Shown here one piece after another: positions 46,775 to 57,335 of a DNA stretch of 64,000 nucleotides. Under the pieces are notes generated by a model that was not told the DNA's origin, did not search any database, and worked only from the letters and a program-made list of their open reading frames with translations. Source of the stretch: Halomonas sp. SSL-5 (GTDB taxonomy: Bacteria; Pseudomonadota; Gammaproteobacteria; Pseudomonadales; Halomonadaceae); NCBI RefSeq assembly GCF_030708455.1, contig NZ_JAUYWF010000014.1, forward strand, positions 1 to 64,000, read 5' to 3'. Every line of letters starts with the position of its first letter. Within the stretch, counting starts at the first letter, position 1. The translations under genes were made by a program, and so were the position numbers.

Positions 46775-47578
46775 ATGCGCTGGATCACACCTTTCGCCAT
46801 CGGCGCCCTCAGCCTCGCCCTGGCCGCCTGTACCACCTCGCCCACCGGCCGCCAGCAGCTGACCCTGGTATCGGACGCCCAACTCGATCAGATGGGCGCC
46901 CAGGCCTTCGAGCAATACCAGCAGGAGCGCCCCACCGTGGGCGGCGCTACCCACCGCTATGTACAGTGTGTGGCCAGTGCGCTGGTGAGCGCCCTGCCGC
47001 CCCAGCAGCGTGAGTCCCAGAACTGGCAGATCCGCGTCTTCGAGGCCGAGGATGCCAACGCCTTCGCCCTGCCCGGAGGCTACATGGGGGTCAACACCGG
47101 CCTGCTGCAGGTGGCCAGGAATCAGGATCAGCTGGCCGCGGTGGTCGGCCACGAGATCACCCACGTGCTGGCCCGCCACGCCAACGAGCGGGTCTCCACC
47201 CAGACCGCCACCCAGCTGGGGCTCTCGGTGCTCTCCTCGGCGGCGGGCCTGGAGGGCGCGGGCGGTCAGCAGATCATGGGGGCCCTGGGGATGGGCGCCC
47301 AGTACGGCATCCTGATGCCCTTCTCGCGGCGTCACGAGAGCGAGGCCGACGAGTTGGGCCTCTACCTGATGGCCGATGCCGGCTTCGACCCCCGCGCCAG
47401 CCTGGCGCTGTGGGAGAACATGAGTGCCCAGGGCGGGGCCCGGCCGCCGGCCTGGCTCTCGAGCCACCCCAGCCACGGCCAGCGCACCCAGGACCTGCAG
47501 GCGCGCATGAACGAGGCCCTGGGACGCTACGAGCGCGCCCGCCAGGCCGGCCGCACGCCCGACTGCCCGAGGCCTTGA
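46775..47578 (+). CDS. M48 family metalloprotease, periplasmic lipoprotein (LoiP/YcaL-like)
   Basis: 267 residues. The lipobox LAA-Cys19 indicates an envelope lipoprotein. The zinc motif HEITH (residues 126-130) and the third ligand Glu in RRHESEADELGLYLM define M48 peptidases. Close relatives LoiP and YcaL degrade misfolded outer-membrane proteins. The start has AAGGAG upstream. The following 85-residue membrane protein starts within two bases of its stop and is probably co-translated. Confidence 0.92.
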   Translation: MRWITPFAIGALSLALAACTTSPTGRQQLTLVSDAQLDQMGAQAFEQYQQERPTVGGATHRYVQCVASALVSALPPQQRESQNWQIRVFEAEDANAFALPGGYMGVNTGLLQVARNQDQLAAVVGHEITHVLARHANERVSTQTATQLGLSVLSSAAGLEGAGGQQIMGALGMGAQYGILMPFSRRHESEADELGLYLMADAGFDPRASLALWENMSAQGGARPPAWLSSHPSHGQRTQDLQARMNEALGRYERARQAGRTPDCPRP

Positions 47579-47579
47579 G

Positions 47580-47837
47580 ATGTTGAGACTCGGACTGCTG
47601 CTGTTGATCGCCCCCATGCTGGTGCTGATGGGGATCTATTTCTGGGAGTACTCGAGCGTGCGCGAGTGCACGCTCTCCGGTGGCCACTGGGATTATCTGG
47701 AAGGGGTGTGCCGCGACACGCCCCAGCCCTTCGTCTCCTGGCTGCAGCGCACCCCCTGGCTGGTCAACGGCGGTATGCTGCTGTCGCTGGTCGGGCTGGT
47801 GCTGTGCATGGTGGGGCTCTATACCAAGCGGCGCTGA
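47580..47837 (+). CDS. Small membrane protein, unknown
   Basis: 85 residues. Two hydrophobic helices (LRLGLLLLIAPMLVLMGIYFW and VNGGMLLSLVGLVLCMVGLY) flank a short loop with two cysteines (ECTLSGGHWDYLEGVC) that could form a disulfide in the periplasm. I do not recognise the family. It starts immediately after the M48 protease stop, so it may anchor or regulate that protease. Confidence 0.7.
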   Translation: MLRLGLLLLIAPMLVLMGIYFWEYSSVRECTLSGGHWDYLEGVCRDTPQPFVSWLQRTPWLVNGGMLLSLVGLVLCMVGLYTKRR

Positions 47838-47852
47838 AGGGCGCCGCCGAGA

Positions 47853-49633
<1,781 letters not shown>

Positions 49634-50191
49634 TCAGGAACGCAGCACTCGGCCGGTGACCAGGTCGCGGATGGTGCTGGGGCGCTCGAGCCCCCCGAGT
49701 TCGCCCTCGACGATGGCATCGAGCTCATCGCCGAAGATGTCGCGGATCTGATCGGCGCTCATGGCCGGGGGCTCGCTGGCCACGTTGGCCGAGGTGGAGA
49801 CGATGGGGCCACCGAAGGCCTCGCACAGTGCGGCCACCAGCGGATGGGCGCTGACCCGCAGGGCCACCCGGTCATGCTCGCCGTGCACCAGGGCATGGCT
49901 GCGCCCGTTATCGGGCACCAGCCAGGTGTTGGGCCCCGGCCAGCCGGCCGCCAGCGACGCGTACAGCTCGGTGGGCAGGCCCGCCAGCCAGGGGGCAAAC
50001 TGCTCGATGCGAGCGGCCACCAGGATCACCCCCTTGGCGGGATCGCGACGCTTGAGACGCAGCAGCCTCGCCAGCGCGTCATCGCTGTCGGGGTCACAGC
50101 CCAGGCCCCATACGGCCTCGGTGGGATAGGCGATCACCCCGCCCCGGCGCAGGGCGGCTGCGGCGTGCTCGATCTGACGGGCCTGGCTCAC
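49634..50191 (-). CDS. tsaC: Threonylcarbamoyl-AMP synthase TsaC
   Basis: 185 residues of YrdC/Sua5 fold. GGVIAYPTEAVWGLGCDP, RLKRRDPAKGVILVA and PIVSTSANVASEPPA are family signatures. It makes threonylcarbamoyl-AMP for the t6A37 tRNA modification. The start is GTG 50191 with GAGGAGAG upstream; a longer frame overlaps the dprA end and is rejected. 185 residues agrees with E. coli TsaC. Confidence 0.95.
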   Translation of the reverse strand: MSQARQIEHAAAALRRGGVIAYPTEAVWGLGCDPDSDDALARLLRLKRRDPAKGVILVAARIEQFAPWLAGLPTELYASLAAGWPGPNTWLVPDNGRSHALVHGEHDRVALRVSAHPLVAALCEAFGGPIVSTSANVASEPPAMSADQIRDIFGDELDAIVEGELGGLERPSTIRDLVTGRVLRS

Positions 50192-50235
50192 GGGCTCTCC
50201 TCGCTCGACTGGGGCGCGAATGGCCGAGGATTCTA

Positions 50236-51336
50236 TCACGGCGCCGAGAGGCGAACCCAGCCGCCGGCGACCCGCGCCGCGGCCCCCTCGAGTTCCAGCG
50301 TCAGCAGGTGCCGCTGACACTCGGCGATGTCGAGCCCGGTCAGCCCCACCAGCACGTCGGCCGGGGTCGGGCTGCCGCTCAACCAGCGCAGCAGGGGGTC
50401 ATCATCCCGCCCCGGGGCCTCGCCACGCGGGGCGACGGGCATCGCCGGGGCCTGCCACTGGGTGAGTTCGGCGAGGATGTCATCGACCCCACGCACCAGC
50501 ACGGCGCCCTCGCGGATCAACCGCAGGCAGCCCCGCACCTGGGGGTTATGCAGCGAGCCGGGCAGGGCGAACACCTCGCGCCCCTGCTCCCCGGCCAGCC
50601 GTGCGCTGACCAGCGAACCGCTCTGCTCGGCCGCCTCCACCACCAGCACCCCGCAGCTGAGCCCGGTGACGATACGGTTGCGGCGCGGGAAGAAGCCGGC
50701 CCGGGCCGGGGTGCCGGGCGGGTGCTCGGAGAGCAGCAGCCCCCCCGGCTCACGCAAGCGGGCGTGCAGGCGATGGTGGCGCGGCGGATAGACCACCTCG
50801 ACACCGCAGCCGAGTACCGCCACGCTGGCCCCGCCGGCGTCCAGGGCGGCCTGCTGGGCGGCGGCATCGATGCCCAGCGCCATGCCGCTGACCACGCACC
50901 AGCCCCGCTCGGCGAGCTCGCGGGCGAAGGCGGCGGCGTTGGTCAATCCCTCGCGGGTGGCACGGCGCGACCCCACCATGGCCAGCTTGGGAGGCGCCAG
51001 GGCGGCGAGGTCCCCCCAGGCCCACAGCAGCGGCGGCGGGTCGGCGATCTCGGCGAGCAGGTCCGGCCAGGCGGGATGCCCGGCATACAGCAGGTGACGG
51101 TCGGCGCAGCCCTCGACCCAGGCCAGGGCCGCGTCCACCGAGGCGGATAGCGGGCTGCGAGCGGGGTGGTCGAGCCATAGCCGCAGCGCGGTGGCGGCCT
51201 CCCGCGGCAGCACCGCCAGCCAGCCGCCGGGCCATTCAGGCGACCGGGCGGCCAGCTCGGCCAGCGCCCCCGCCCCTAGCCCCGGCAGGCTCGCCAGGGC
51301 CAGCCACTCCCGGGCGCCGAGGGCCGGCGACGGCAT
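50236..51336 (-). CDS. dprA: DNA-processing protein DprA (Smf)
   Basis: 366 residues: an N-terminal SAM-like helical part, a Rossmann-like core with AMVGSRRATREG, VVSGMALGIDAAAQQAAL, AVLGCGVEVVYPPRH, LLSEHPPGTPARAGFFPRRN and IVTGLSCGVLVVEA, and a C-terminal winged-helix (ADVLVGLTGLDIAECQRHLL). It loads RecA on incoming single-stranded DNA in transformation. It is eight bases from the LysM gene upstream. Confidence 0.97.
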   Translation of the reverse strand: MPSPALGAREWLALASLPGLGAGALAELAARSPEWPGGWLAVLPREAATALRLWLDHPARSPLSASVDAALAWVEGCADRHLLYAGHPAWPDLLAEIADPPPLLWAWGDLAALAPPKLAMVGSRRATREGLTNAAAFARELAERGWCVVSGMALGIDAAAQQAALDAGGASVAVLGCGVEVVYPPRHHRLHARLREPGGLLLSEHPPGTPARAGFFPRRNRIVTGLSCGVLVVEAAEQSGSLVSARLAGEQGREVFALPGSLHNPQVRGCLRLIREGAVLVRGVDDILAELTQWQAPAMPVAPRGEAPGRDDDPLLRWLSGSPTPADVLVGLTGLDIAECQRHLLTLELEGAAARVAGGWVRLSAP

Positions 51337-51343
51337 GTCGACC

Positions 51344-52435
51344 TCAGCGCAGGGCGGCGCTGACCGCCCGCCGCGGGTTATGGACGCGATCCCCCACCCC
51401 CAGGGTGCGGCTGGCCTCCATGACCAGGCCGTAGCTCATCTTGCGGTAGGTCTTGAAGACCATCACCAGGCCGGCGTCCTCCCCCGGCAGGCGCAGCTGC
51501 TCGCCGGTGCGCGGATCGCTGACCAGCTCGCCGCGCTGCTCGACCATCAGCACATGGCCGGGCTCGAGCCCATCGCGCTGGCCGCGGTCCAGCGCCACCA
51601 CCTGCAGGCGGCCGATGAACTGCACGCCACCGGGGACCGACAGGATGGTGCCCTCCACTTCGCGCCCGGGGGCGCGCGGAATGAATTCGGTCACCAGGCC
51701 GCGATCCTCCAGGGGCAACACGATGTCGCCGTTGCGCACCTCCTGGCGTGACGAGCTCACCTCCAGCACCGCCATGTCGTCCTCCTGTCGTTCGCGGCGC
51801 GCCTGGCCGACGCTCTCCAGCTCCAGGCCCAGCAGCTCGCCGCTGGCGGGGTCGAGGAAGCGCTCGCCCACGCGATAGAAGCCCACGCGGCCGCCGGCCG
51901 GCACCTCGCCCCGGGCGTAGAGCCGATCGCCCACGCCGCTCATCAGGCGCCGATCGTCGCCGCCCACCACATAGGCCAGCTCCTCGAGGGCCTCGGGGTC
52001 ATCGACGATGCGATGCTCACGCAGGAAGTGGCGGATATCCTCCAGCGGGATCGGCGTGATCGCCTCGCGATGCGGGATGGTGCGCATCTCGGGCGACAGC
52101 CTCACCTGTCCCTGACCGCGCTCCAGCCCCAGGCAGGGGCGTCCGTCGCAGTCATAGAGGTAGATGACGTCGCCCGGATAGATCAGGTGCGGGTTGCGGA
52201 TCTGCGGGTTGACCTGCCAAACCTCGGGCCACTGCCAGGGATGGCGCAGGAAGCGCCCGGAGATATCCCACAGGGTGTCGCCACGCACCACGGTGTAGCG
52301 ATCCGGGGCATCGCCGCGCAGGCCATCCTCCCAACTCAGGCCCTGGCCCTGAACACCCGCGGCCAGGGCCATGCCCAGCGCCGCCACCAGGCCCAGCCAG
52401 CCGCGCCGCACCTTGCCGTCACTTCTCTGCCTCAT
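51344..52435 (-). CDS. LysM domain-containing peptidoglycan-binding protein
   Basis: 363 residues. A cleavable or anchor signal (WLGLVAALGMALAAGVQG) is followed by one LysM domain, YTVVRGDTLWDISGRFLRHP...NPHLIYPGDVIYLYD, about residues 47-94. The rest is a beta-rich region repeating GDRLYARGEV and RNGDIVLPLEDR-type motifs, possibly a surface domain. The same gene stands between def and dprA in pseudomonads; its role is not defined. It is divergent from def. Confidence 0.9.
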   Translation of the reverse strand: MRQRSDGKVRRGWLGLVAALGMALAAGVQGQGLSWEDGLRGDAPDRYTVVRGDTLWDISGRFLRHPWQWPEVWQVNPQIRNPHLIYPGDVIYLYDCDGRPCLGLERGQGQVRLSPEMRTIPHREAITPIPLEDIRHFLREHRIVDDPEALEELAYVVGGDDRRLMSGVGDRLYARGEVPAGGRVGFYRVGERFLDPASGELLGLELESVGQARRERQEDDMAVLEVSSSRQEVRNGDIVLPLEDRGLVTEFIPRAPGREVEGTILSVPGGVQFIGRLQVVALDRGQRDGLEPGHVLMVEQRGELVSDPRTGEQLRLPGEDAGLVMVFKTYRKMSYGLVMEASRTLGVGDRVHNPRRAVSAALR

Positions 52436-52599
52436 CCCTGCTCTCCCCGCGTGTCGCCGGCCGATGCCATGGAACGCTACCGGCGTGTTATAGTCTGAGG
52501 TTATCGACGTGTTGCGACACAGGCCCTGTCGTCGCCGTGCGCATCACACCTAGAATAGTGTCATTGTGTAAATGACAGCATAACGGTGAATCCAACGCC

Positions 52600-53112
52600 A
52601 TGGCCAAATTACCTATCCTCGAATACCCCGACGAACGCCTGCGCACCAAGGCGGTGCCGGTGGCAACGGTCGACGATGAGGTGCGCCGGCTGGTCGACGA
52701 TATGCTGGAGACCATGTACGACGCCCGTGGCATCGGCCTGGCCGCCACCCAGGTGGACGTGCACCGCCGCGTGATCGTCATGGACGTCAGCGACGACCGC
52801 AGCGGCCCGCTGGTACTGATCAACCCCGAGGTCACGCCCATCGGCGAGGAACGCGAGCCGATGCAGGAGGGCTGCCTGTCGATCCCCGAGTACTATGCCG
52901 ATGTGCCACGCGCCCTGCGCGTCCACCTCAAGGCCCTGGATCGCGATGGCCAGCCCTACGAGCTTGAGGCCGATGGCCTGCTGGCCCACTGCATCCAGCA
53001 CGAGCACGACCACCTCGAGGGCGTGCTGTTCGTCGACTACCTCTCGCCGCTCAAGCGCGACCGGGTAATGAAGAAGATGCAGAAGCGCCACAAGCTGATG
53101 CAGGACGCCTGA
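52600..53112 (+). CDS. def: Peptide deformylase
   Basis: 170 residues. All three deformylase motifs are present: [15 protein letters not shown] with the metal-ligand Cys, and QHEHDHLEG with the HExxH pair. It removes formyl from nascent proteins; fmt, which supplies formyl-Met-tRNA, follows. The two genes are separated by a terminator-like hairpin at 53133-53163. Confidence 0.98.
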   Translation: MAKLPILEYPDERLRTKAVPVATVDDEVRRLVDDMLETMYDARGIGLAATQVDVHRRVIVMDVSDDRSGPLVLINPEVTPIGEEREPMQEGCLSIPEYYADVPRALRVHLKALDRDGQPYELEADGLLAHCIQHEHDHLEGVLFVDYLSPLKRDRVMKKMQKRHKLMQDA

Positions 53113-53132
53113 CGCCACGGCGCATCCTCGAT

Positions 53133-53163
53133 CGAAGGCCGACGCAACATGCGTCGGCCTTCG
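53133..53163. terminator. Hairpin between def and fmt
   Basis: CGAAGGCCGACGCA and TGCGTCGGCCTTCG form perfect 14-bp arms around ACA, followed by TCGTTTG. A strong stem with a weak T-tail; it may lower rather than abolish read-through into fmt. Confidence 0.8.
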
Positions 53164-53221
53164 TCGTTTGCGGCCCGCTCCGTTATCATTAGGGGCATTC
53201 ACTCCCGGCCAGGCTCCCACC

Positions 53222-54226
53222 ATGTCTCGACCCCGCGACCCTCACTCCCTCAGCGTCATCTTCGCCGGCACGCCCGACTTCGCCGCCGAGAGCCTCGCGG
53301 CGCTGCTGGCCAGCCGTCACCGCGTGATCGCCGTCTATACCCAGCCCGACCGCCCGTCCGGCCGCGGCCGCAAGCTGACGCCGAGCCCGGTCAAGGCGCT
53401 GGCCCTCGAGCACGCGCTGCCGGTGTACCAGCCCGAGAGCCTCAAGGCCGCCGAGACCCGGGCCGAGCTCGCCGCCCTCGACGCCGATATCATGGTGGTG
53501 GCGGCCTACGGCCTGATCCTGCCCAAGGCGGTGCTCGAGGCGCCGCGGCTGGGCTGCCTCAACGTCCACGCCTCGCTGCTGCCGCGCTGGCGCGGGGCCG
53601 CGCCCATCCAGCGCGCCATCGAGGCCGGCGACGCCGAGAGCGGGGTGACCATCATGCAGATGGACGAGGGGCTGGACACCGGCGACATGCTGCTGGTGCG
53701 GCGCACGCCGATCACCACCACGACCACCGGCGGCGAGCTACATGACAGCCTGGCCACCCTCGGCGGCGAGGCGATCGTCGAGGCGCTGGACGCCGTGGCC
53801 GGGGAGGGCCTCGTGGCCACCCCGCAACCCGAGGCAGGCGTGACCTACGCCGCCAAGCTCTCCAAGGCCGAGGCCGAGCTGGACTTCCGCCGCCCCGCCG
53901 CAGAGCTCGCCGCCCGGGTGCGTGCCTTCAACCCCTGGCCGGTGGCCTGGTGCGCCTTCGACGGCGACCGCCTGCGCCTGCTGCTGGCCGAGGCGCACGG
54001 TCTCGTCGAGGACGAGTCCCCCGCCGCCCCGGGCACCCTGCTCGCCCATGACGATGATGCGCTGCGCATCGCCTGCGGCCCCGAGGGCCGTGAGGTGCTG
54101 CGGGTGACCCGCGCCCAGCTGCCCGGCGGCAAGGCGTTGCCCGTCGGCGAGCTGCTGCGCGCCCGTGCCGACCGCTTCCCCCCCGGCCTGCGCCTGGGCC
54201 ACCACGACGAGGAGACCCCGGCATGA
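53222..54226 (+). CDS. fmt: Methionyl-tRNA formyltransferase
   Basis: 334 residues. SVIFAGTPDFAAESLAALL, TQPDRPSGRGRKLTPSPVK and NVHASLLPRWRGAAPIQRAI, with the catalytic Asn/His pair, define the formyltransferase domain; an OB-like C-terminal domain begins near residue 210. It formylates initiator Met-tRNA. The stop overlaps rsmB as ATGA. Confidence 0.98.
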   Translation: MSRPRDPHSLSVIFAGTPDFAAESLAALLASRHRVIAVYTQPDRPSGRGRKLTPSPVKALALEHALPVYQPESLKAAETRAELAALDADIMVVAAYGLILPKAVLEAPRLGCLNVHASLLPRWRGAAPIQRAIEAGDAESGVTIMQMDEGLDTGDMLLVRRTPITTTTTGGELHDSLATLGGEAIVEALDAVAGEGLVATPQPEAGVTYAAKLSKAEAELDFRRPAAELAARVRAFNPWPVAWCAFDGDRLRLLLAEAHGLVEDESPAAPGTLLAHDDDALRIACGPEGREVLRVTRAQLPGGKALPVGELLRARADRFPPGLRLGHHDEETPA

Positions 54227-55578
54227 GCGATGCCTCCGGCAAGTCCCGCCGCCCCGCCTCACGGGGCATCGAGAACGACGGCGGCCTGGCGGTTCGCGCC
54301 GCCGCCGCCCGCGCCCTGGTACCGGTGATCACCGGCAAGGGCTCGCTTACCGGTCTCGATGACCACCAGGTGGTGGCCCGTGACCGCGCCCTGTTCAAGG
54401 CGCTCTGCTACGGGGTGTGCCGCACCCTGCCGCGCCTCGAGGCGCTGGCGGGCAAGCTGCTGGTCAAGCCCTTCAAGGCGCGGGATGCCGACGTCCAGGC
54501 GCTGCTGCTGCTGGGCATCCACCAGCTGCTCTACCTGCGCGTGCCCGCCCACGCGGCCGTGGGCGAGACCGCCGGCGCCGCCCGCCTGATCGGCAAGGAG
54601 TGGGCCACACGGGTGCTCAACGGCTGCCTGCGCCGCCTGCAGCGCGAATCCTCCGCCCTGCAGGCGGAGGTGGACCGCGACCCGACGGTGGCGCTGCTGC
54701 ATCCCGAGTGGCTGCTCAAGGCGCTGCGCCAGGCCTGGCCCGACGACTGGCGCGCCCTGGCCGAGGCCAACAACGTGCCCGGGCCCATGACGCTCAGGGT
54801 CAACCGCCGCCACGGCGACCGCGAGGCCTACCTCGGGCGCCTGACCGCGGCGGGCCTCGAGGGTCGGCTTTGCACCCACGCCCCGGACGGCATCACCCTG
54901 GAGAGCCCCTGCGACGTCTTCGAGCTGCCCGGTTTCGATGCCGGGCACGTCAGCGTCCAGGACGAGGCCGCCCAGCTCGCCACGGTGCTGCTGGGCCCGA
55001 CCCTGGCACCGCGCCCCGGCGCCCGGGTGCTGGACGCCTGCTGCGCGCCAGGGGGCAAGACCGCCCACCTGCTGGAGGTCTTCGACATCGACATGCACGC
55101 CGTGGACAGCGATGCCGAACGCCTGGCCCGGGTCGAGGGCGCCCTGGAGCGCCTCGGCCTCCAGGCACGCCTGGCCCACGGCGACGCCACCGCCCGCGAC
55201 TGGTGGGACGGCACTCCCTTCGAGGCGATCCTGCTCGACGCGCCCTGCTCCGGCAGCGGCGTGATCCGCCGCCACCCAGACATCAAGCGCCTGCGCCGGC
55301 CCTCGGACATCACGGCGCTGGCCGCGCTGCAGGCACGCCTGCTCGACAACCTCTGGCCGTTGCTGCGCCCGGGCGGCACCCTGCTCTACGCCACCTGCTC
55401 GGTGCTGCCCGAGGAGAACAGCGAGCAGATCGCCGCCTTCCTGTCGCGCACCCCGGATGCCGAGTCGACCACCCCGCGGGACGTGGCCTGGGGGCGCCCG
55501 GCCGGTGCCGGGCGTCAGCTGCTGCCGGAGGCCGACAGCCATGACGGCTTCTTCTATGCCAGACTGAGGAAGACGTAG
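54223..55578 (+). CDS. rsmB: 16S rRNA (cytosine-967-C5)-methyltransferase RsmB
   Basis: 451 residues: an N-terminal NusB-like RNA-binding domain (residues 20-160), then a Rossmann methyltransferase with VLDACCAPGGKTAHLLE for SAM, and the two catalytic cysteines region LLDAPCSGSGVIRRHPDIK, then LLYATCSVLPEEN. The order def-fmt-rsmB-trkA is conserved in gammaproteobacteria; here a dodecin gene is inserted before trkA. Confidence 0.97.
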   Translation: MSDASGKSRRPASRGIENDGGLAVRAAAARALVPVITGKGSLTGLDDHQVVARDRALFKALCYGVCRTLPRLEALAGKLLVKPFKARDADVQALLLLGIHQLLYLRVPAHAAVGETAGAARLIGKEWATRVLNGCLRRLQRESSALQAEVDRDPTVALLHPEWLLKALRQAWPDDWRALAEANNVPGPMTLRVNRRHGDREAYLGRLTAAGLEGRLCTHAPDGITLESPCDVFELPGFDAGHVSVQDEAAQLATVLLGPTLAPRPGARVLDACCAPGGKTAHLLEVFDIDMHAVDSDAERLARVEGALERLGLQARLAHGDATARDWWDGTPFEAILLDAPCSGSGVIRRHPDIKRLRRPSDITALAALQARLLDNLWPLLRPGGTLLYATCSVLPEENSEQIAAFLSRTPDAESTTPRDVAWGRPAGAGRQLLPEADSHDGFFYARLRKT

Positions 55579-55638
55579 GGCCGGGCCCAGGGGAGTGCCG
55601 GCCTGAATGCACCCTCATCAACCACCGCTGGAGGTAAC

Positions 55639-55845
55639 ATGAGCAACCATGTCTACAAGCATGTCGAGCTGACCGGCTCCTCCGAGGAGGGCATCCAGCA
55701 GGCCATCGAGAGCGCCATCACCAAGGCCAACGAGAGCCTGCATGGCATGCGCTGGTTCGAGGTCATCGACACCCGCGGCCATGTCGAGCATGGCCGGGTG
55801 AGCCACTGGCAGGTCACCCTCAAGGTCGGTTTCACCCTGGACTGA
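55639..55845 (+). CDS. Dodecin family flavoprotein
   Basis: 68 residues, full family length: [42 protein letters not shown] and [15 protein letters not shown]. Dodecins form hollow dodecamers that store riboflavin or FMN; the Trp in GMRWFEV stacks on the flavin. GGAGGT precedes the ATG. Dodecins were first described in a halophilic archaeon and are common in halophilic bacteria. Confidence 0.95.
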   Translation: MSNHVYKHVELTGSSEEGIQQAIESAITKANESLHGMRWFEVIDTRGHVEHGRVSHWQVTLKVGFTLD

Positions 55846-55948
55846 CCCCGGCGGCCTGTCCTTCCCGTGGCGGCTGGTTTAGGCTAGCCGCCACGTGCTG
55901 CGGCGCACCAGATGGCGCCGCCCCTCGACCCAGCGGAACCCCTACGCG

Positions 55949-57322
55949 ATGAAGATCATCATTCTCGGCGCCGGCCAGGTCGGCGGCACCCTGGCCGAAC
56001 ACCTGGCCCGCGAGGAGAACGACATCACCGTCGTCGACACCGACGGCGACAAGCTGCGCGAGCTCCACACCAAGCTCGACATCCGCACCGTGGTGGGACC
56101 AGGCTCCTACCCCATGGTGCTGCGCCAGGCGGGCTGCGAGGACGCCGACATGCTGATCGCGGTGACCAGCCAGGACGAGGTCAACATGATCGCCTGCCAG
56201 GTCGCCCATACCCTGTTCCGCACCCCCACCAAGATCGCCCGGGTGCGCGCCACCGCCTACCTCACCCGCCGCGGCCTGTTCGCCCACGAGGCGGTGCCCA
56301 TCGACGTGCTGATCAGCCCCGAGCAGGTGGTCACCGACCATATCCGCCGGCTGATCGAGCATCCCGGGGCCCTGCAGGTGCTGGAGTTCGCCGGCGGCCT
56401 GGTGCAGCTGGTGGCGGTGAAGGCGATCTACGGCGGCCCCCTGGTGGGCCAGGACCTGGCCTTCCTGCGCCGGCACATGCCCAGCGTGGACACCCGGGTG
56501 GCGGCCATCTACCGCCGCAACCGGCCGATCATTCCCCGCGGCGACACCGTGATCGAGGCCGACGACGAGGTGTTCTTCATCGCCGCCCGGCGCGATATCC
56601 GCGCGGTGATGAGCGAGCTTCGGCGCCTCGATCGCGACTTCCGCCGGGTGATGATCGCCGGCGGCGGCAACATCGGCGAGCGCCTCGCCGAGCACCTCGA
56701 GCACAGCCACCAGGTGAAGATCATCGAGCACAGCCTGGAGCGCTGCACGGTGCTCTCCGAGCGCCTCGACCGCACCGTGGTGCTGCATGGCAGCGCCACC
56801 AGCAAGCGGCTGCTGGAGGAGGAGAACATCGAGGAGTGCGACATCTTCTGCGCCCTGACCAACGACGACGAGGTCAATATCATGTCGTCGATGCTGGCCA
56901 AGCGCATGGGAGCCAAGAAGGTGCTGACGCTGATCAACAACGCCGCCTACGTCGACCTGGTGCAGGGCGGCGAGATCGACATCGCCATCTCGCCGCAGCA
57001 GGCCACCATCGGCAGCCTGCTCACCCACGTGCGCCGAGGCGACATCGTCAACGTGCACTCCTTGCGTCGCGGTGCCGCCGAGGCCATCGAGGCGATCGCC
57101 CACGGCGACACCCAGTCCTCCAAGGTGGTGGGGCGCGCCATCGGCGAGATCGACCTCCCCCGGGGCACCACCATCGGCGCCATCGTGCGCGGCAAGGAGG
57201 TGATGATCGCCCATGACGACGTGGTGGTGGAGTCCGGCGACCACGTCATCCTGTTCGTGATCGACAAGCGCCGCATCCGCGACGTGGAGCGGCTGTTCCA
57301 GGTCGGGCTGACCTTCTTCTGA
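55949..57322 (+). CDS. trkA: Trk potassium uptake regulatory protein TrkA
   Basis: 457 residues with two tandem RCK units. Each has a Rossmann NAD site ([20 protein letters not shown] at the start; [20 protein letters not shown] near residue 232) and an RCK-C domain. It is the NAD-binding peripheral subunit that gates TrkH. It is followed 13 bases later by trkH, so K+ uptake, central to osmotic adaptation of halophiles, is encoded as one unit. Confidence 0.97.
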   Translation: MKIIILGAGQVGGTLAEHLAREENDITVVDTDGDKLRELHTKLDIRTVVGPGSYPMVLRQAGCEDADMLIAVTSQDEVNMIACQVAHTLFRTPTKIARVRATAYLTRRGLFAHEAVPIDVLISPEQVVTDHIRRLIEHPGALQVLEFAGGLVQLVAVKAIYGGPLVGQDLAFLRRHMPSVDTRVAAIYRRNRPIIPRGDTVIEADDEVFFIAARRDIRAVMSELRRLDRDFRRVMIAGGGNIGERLAEHLEHSHQVKIIEHSLERCTVLSERLDRTVVLHGSATSKRLLEEENIEECDIFCALTNDDEVNIMSSMLAKRMGAKKVLTLINNAAYVDLVQGGEIDIAISPQQATIGSLLTHVRRGDIVNVHSLRRGAAEAIEAIAHGDTQSSKVVGRAIGEIDLPRGTTIGAIVRGKEVMIAHDDVVVESGDHVILFVIDKRRIRDVERLFQVGLTFF

Positions 57323-57335
57323 CGGGGAGTCATCG

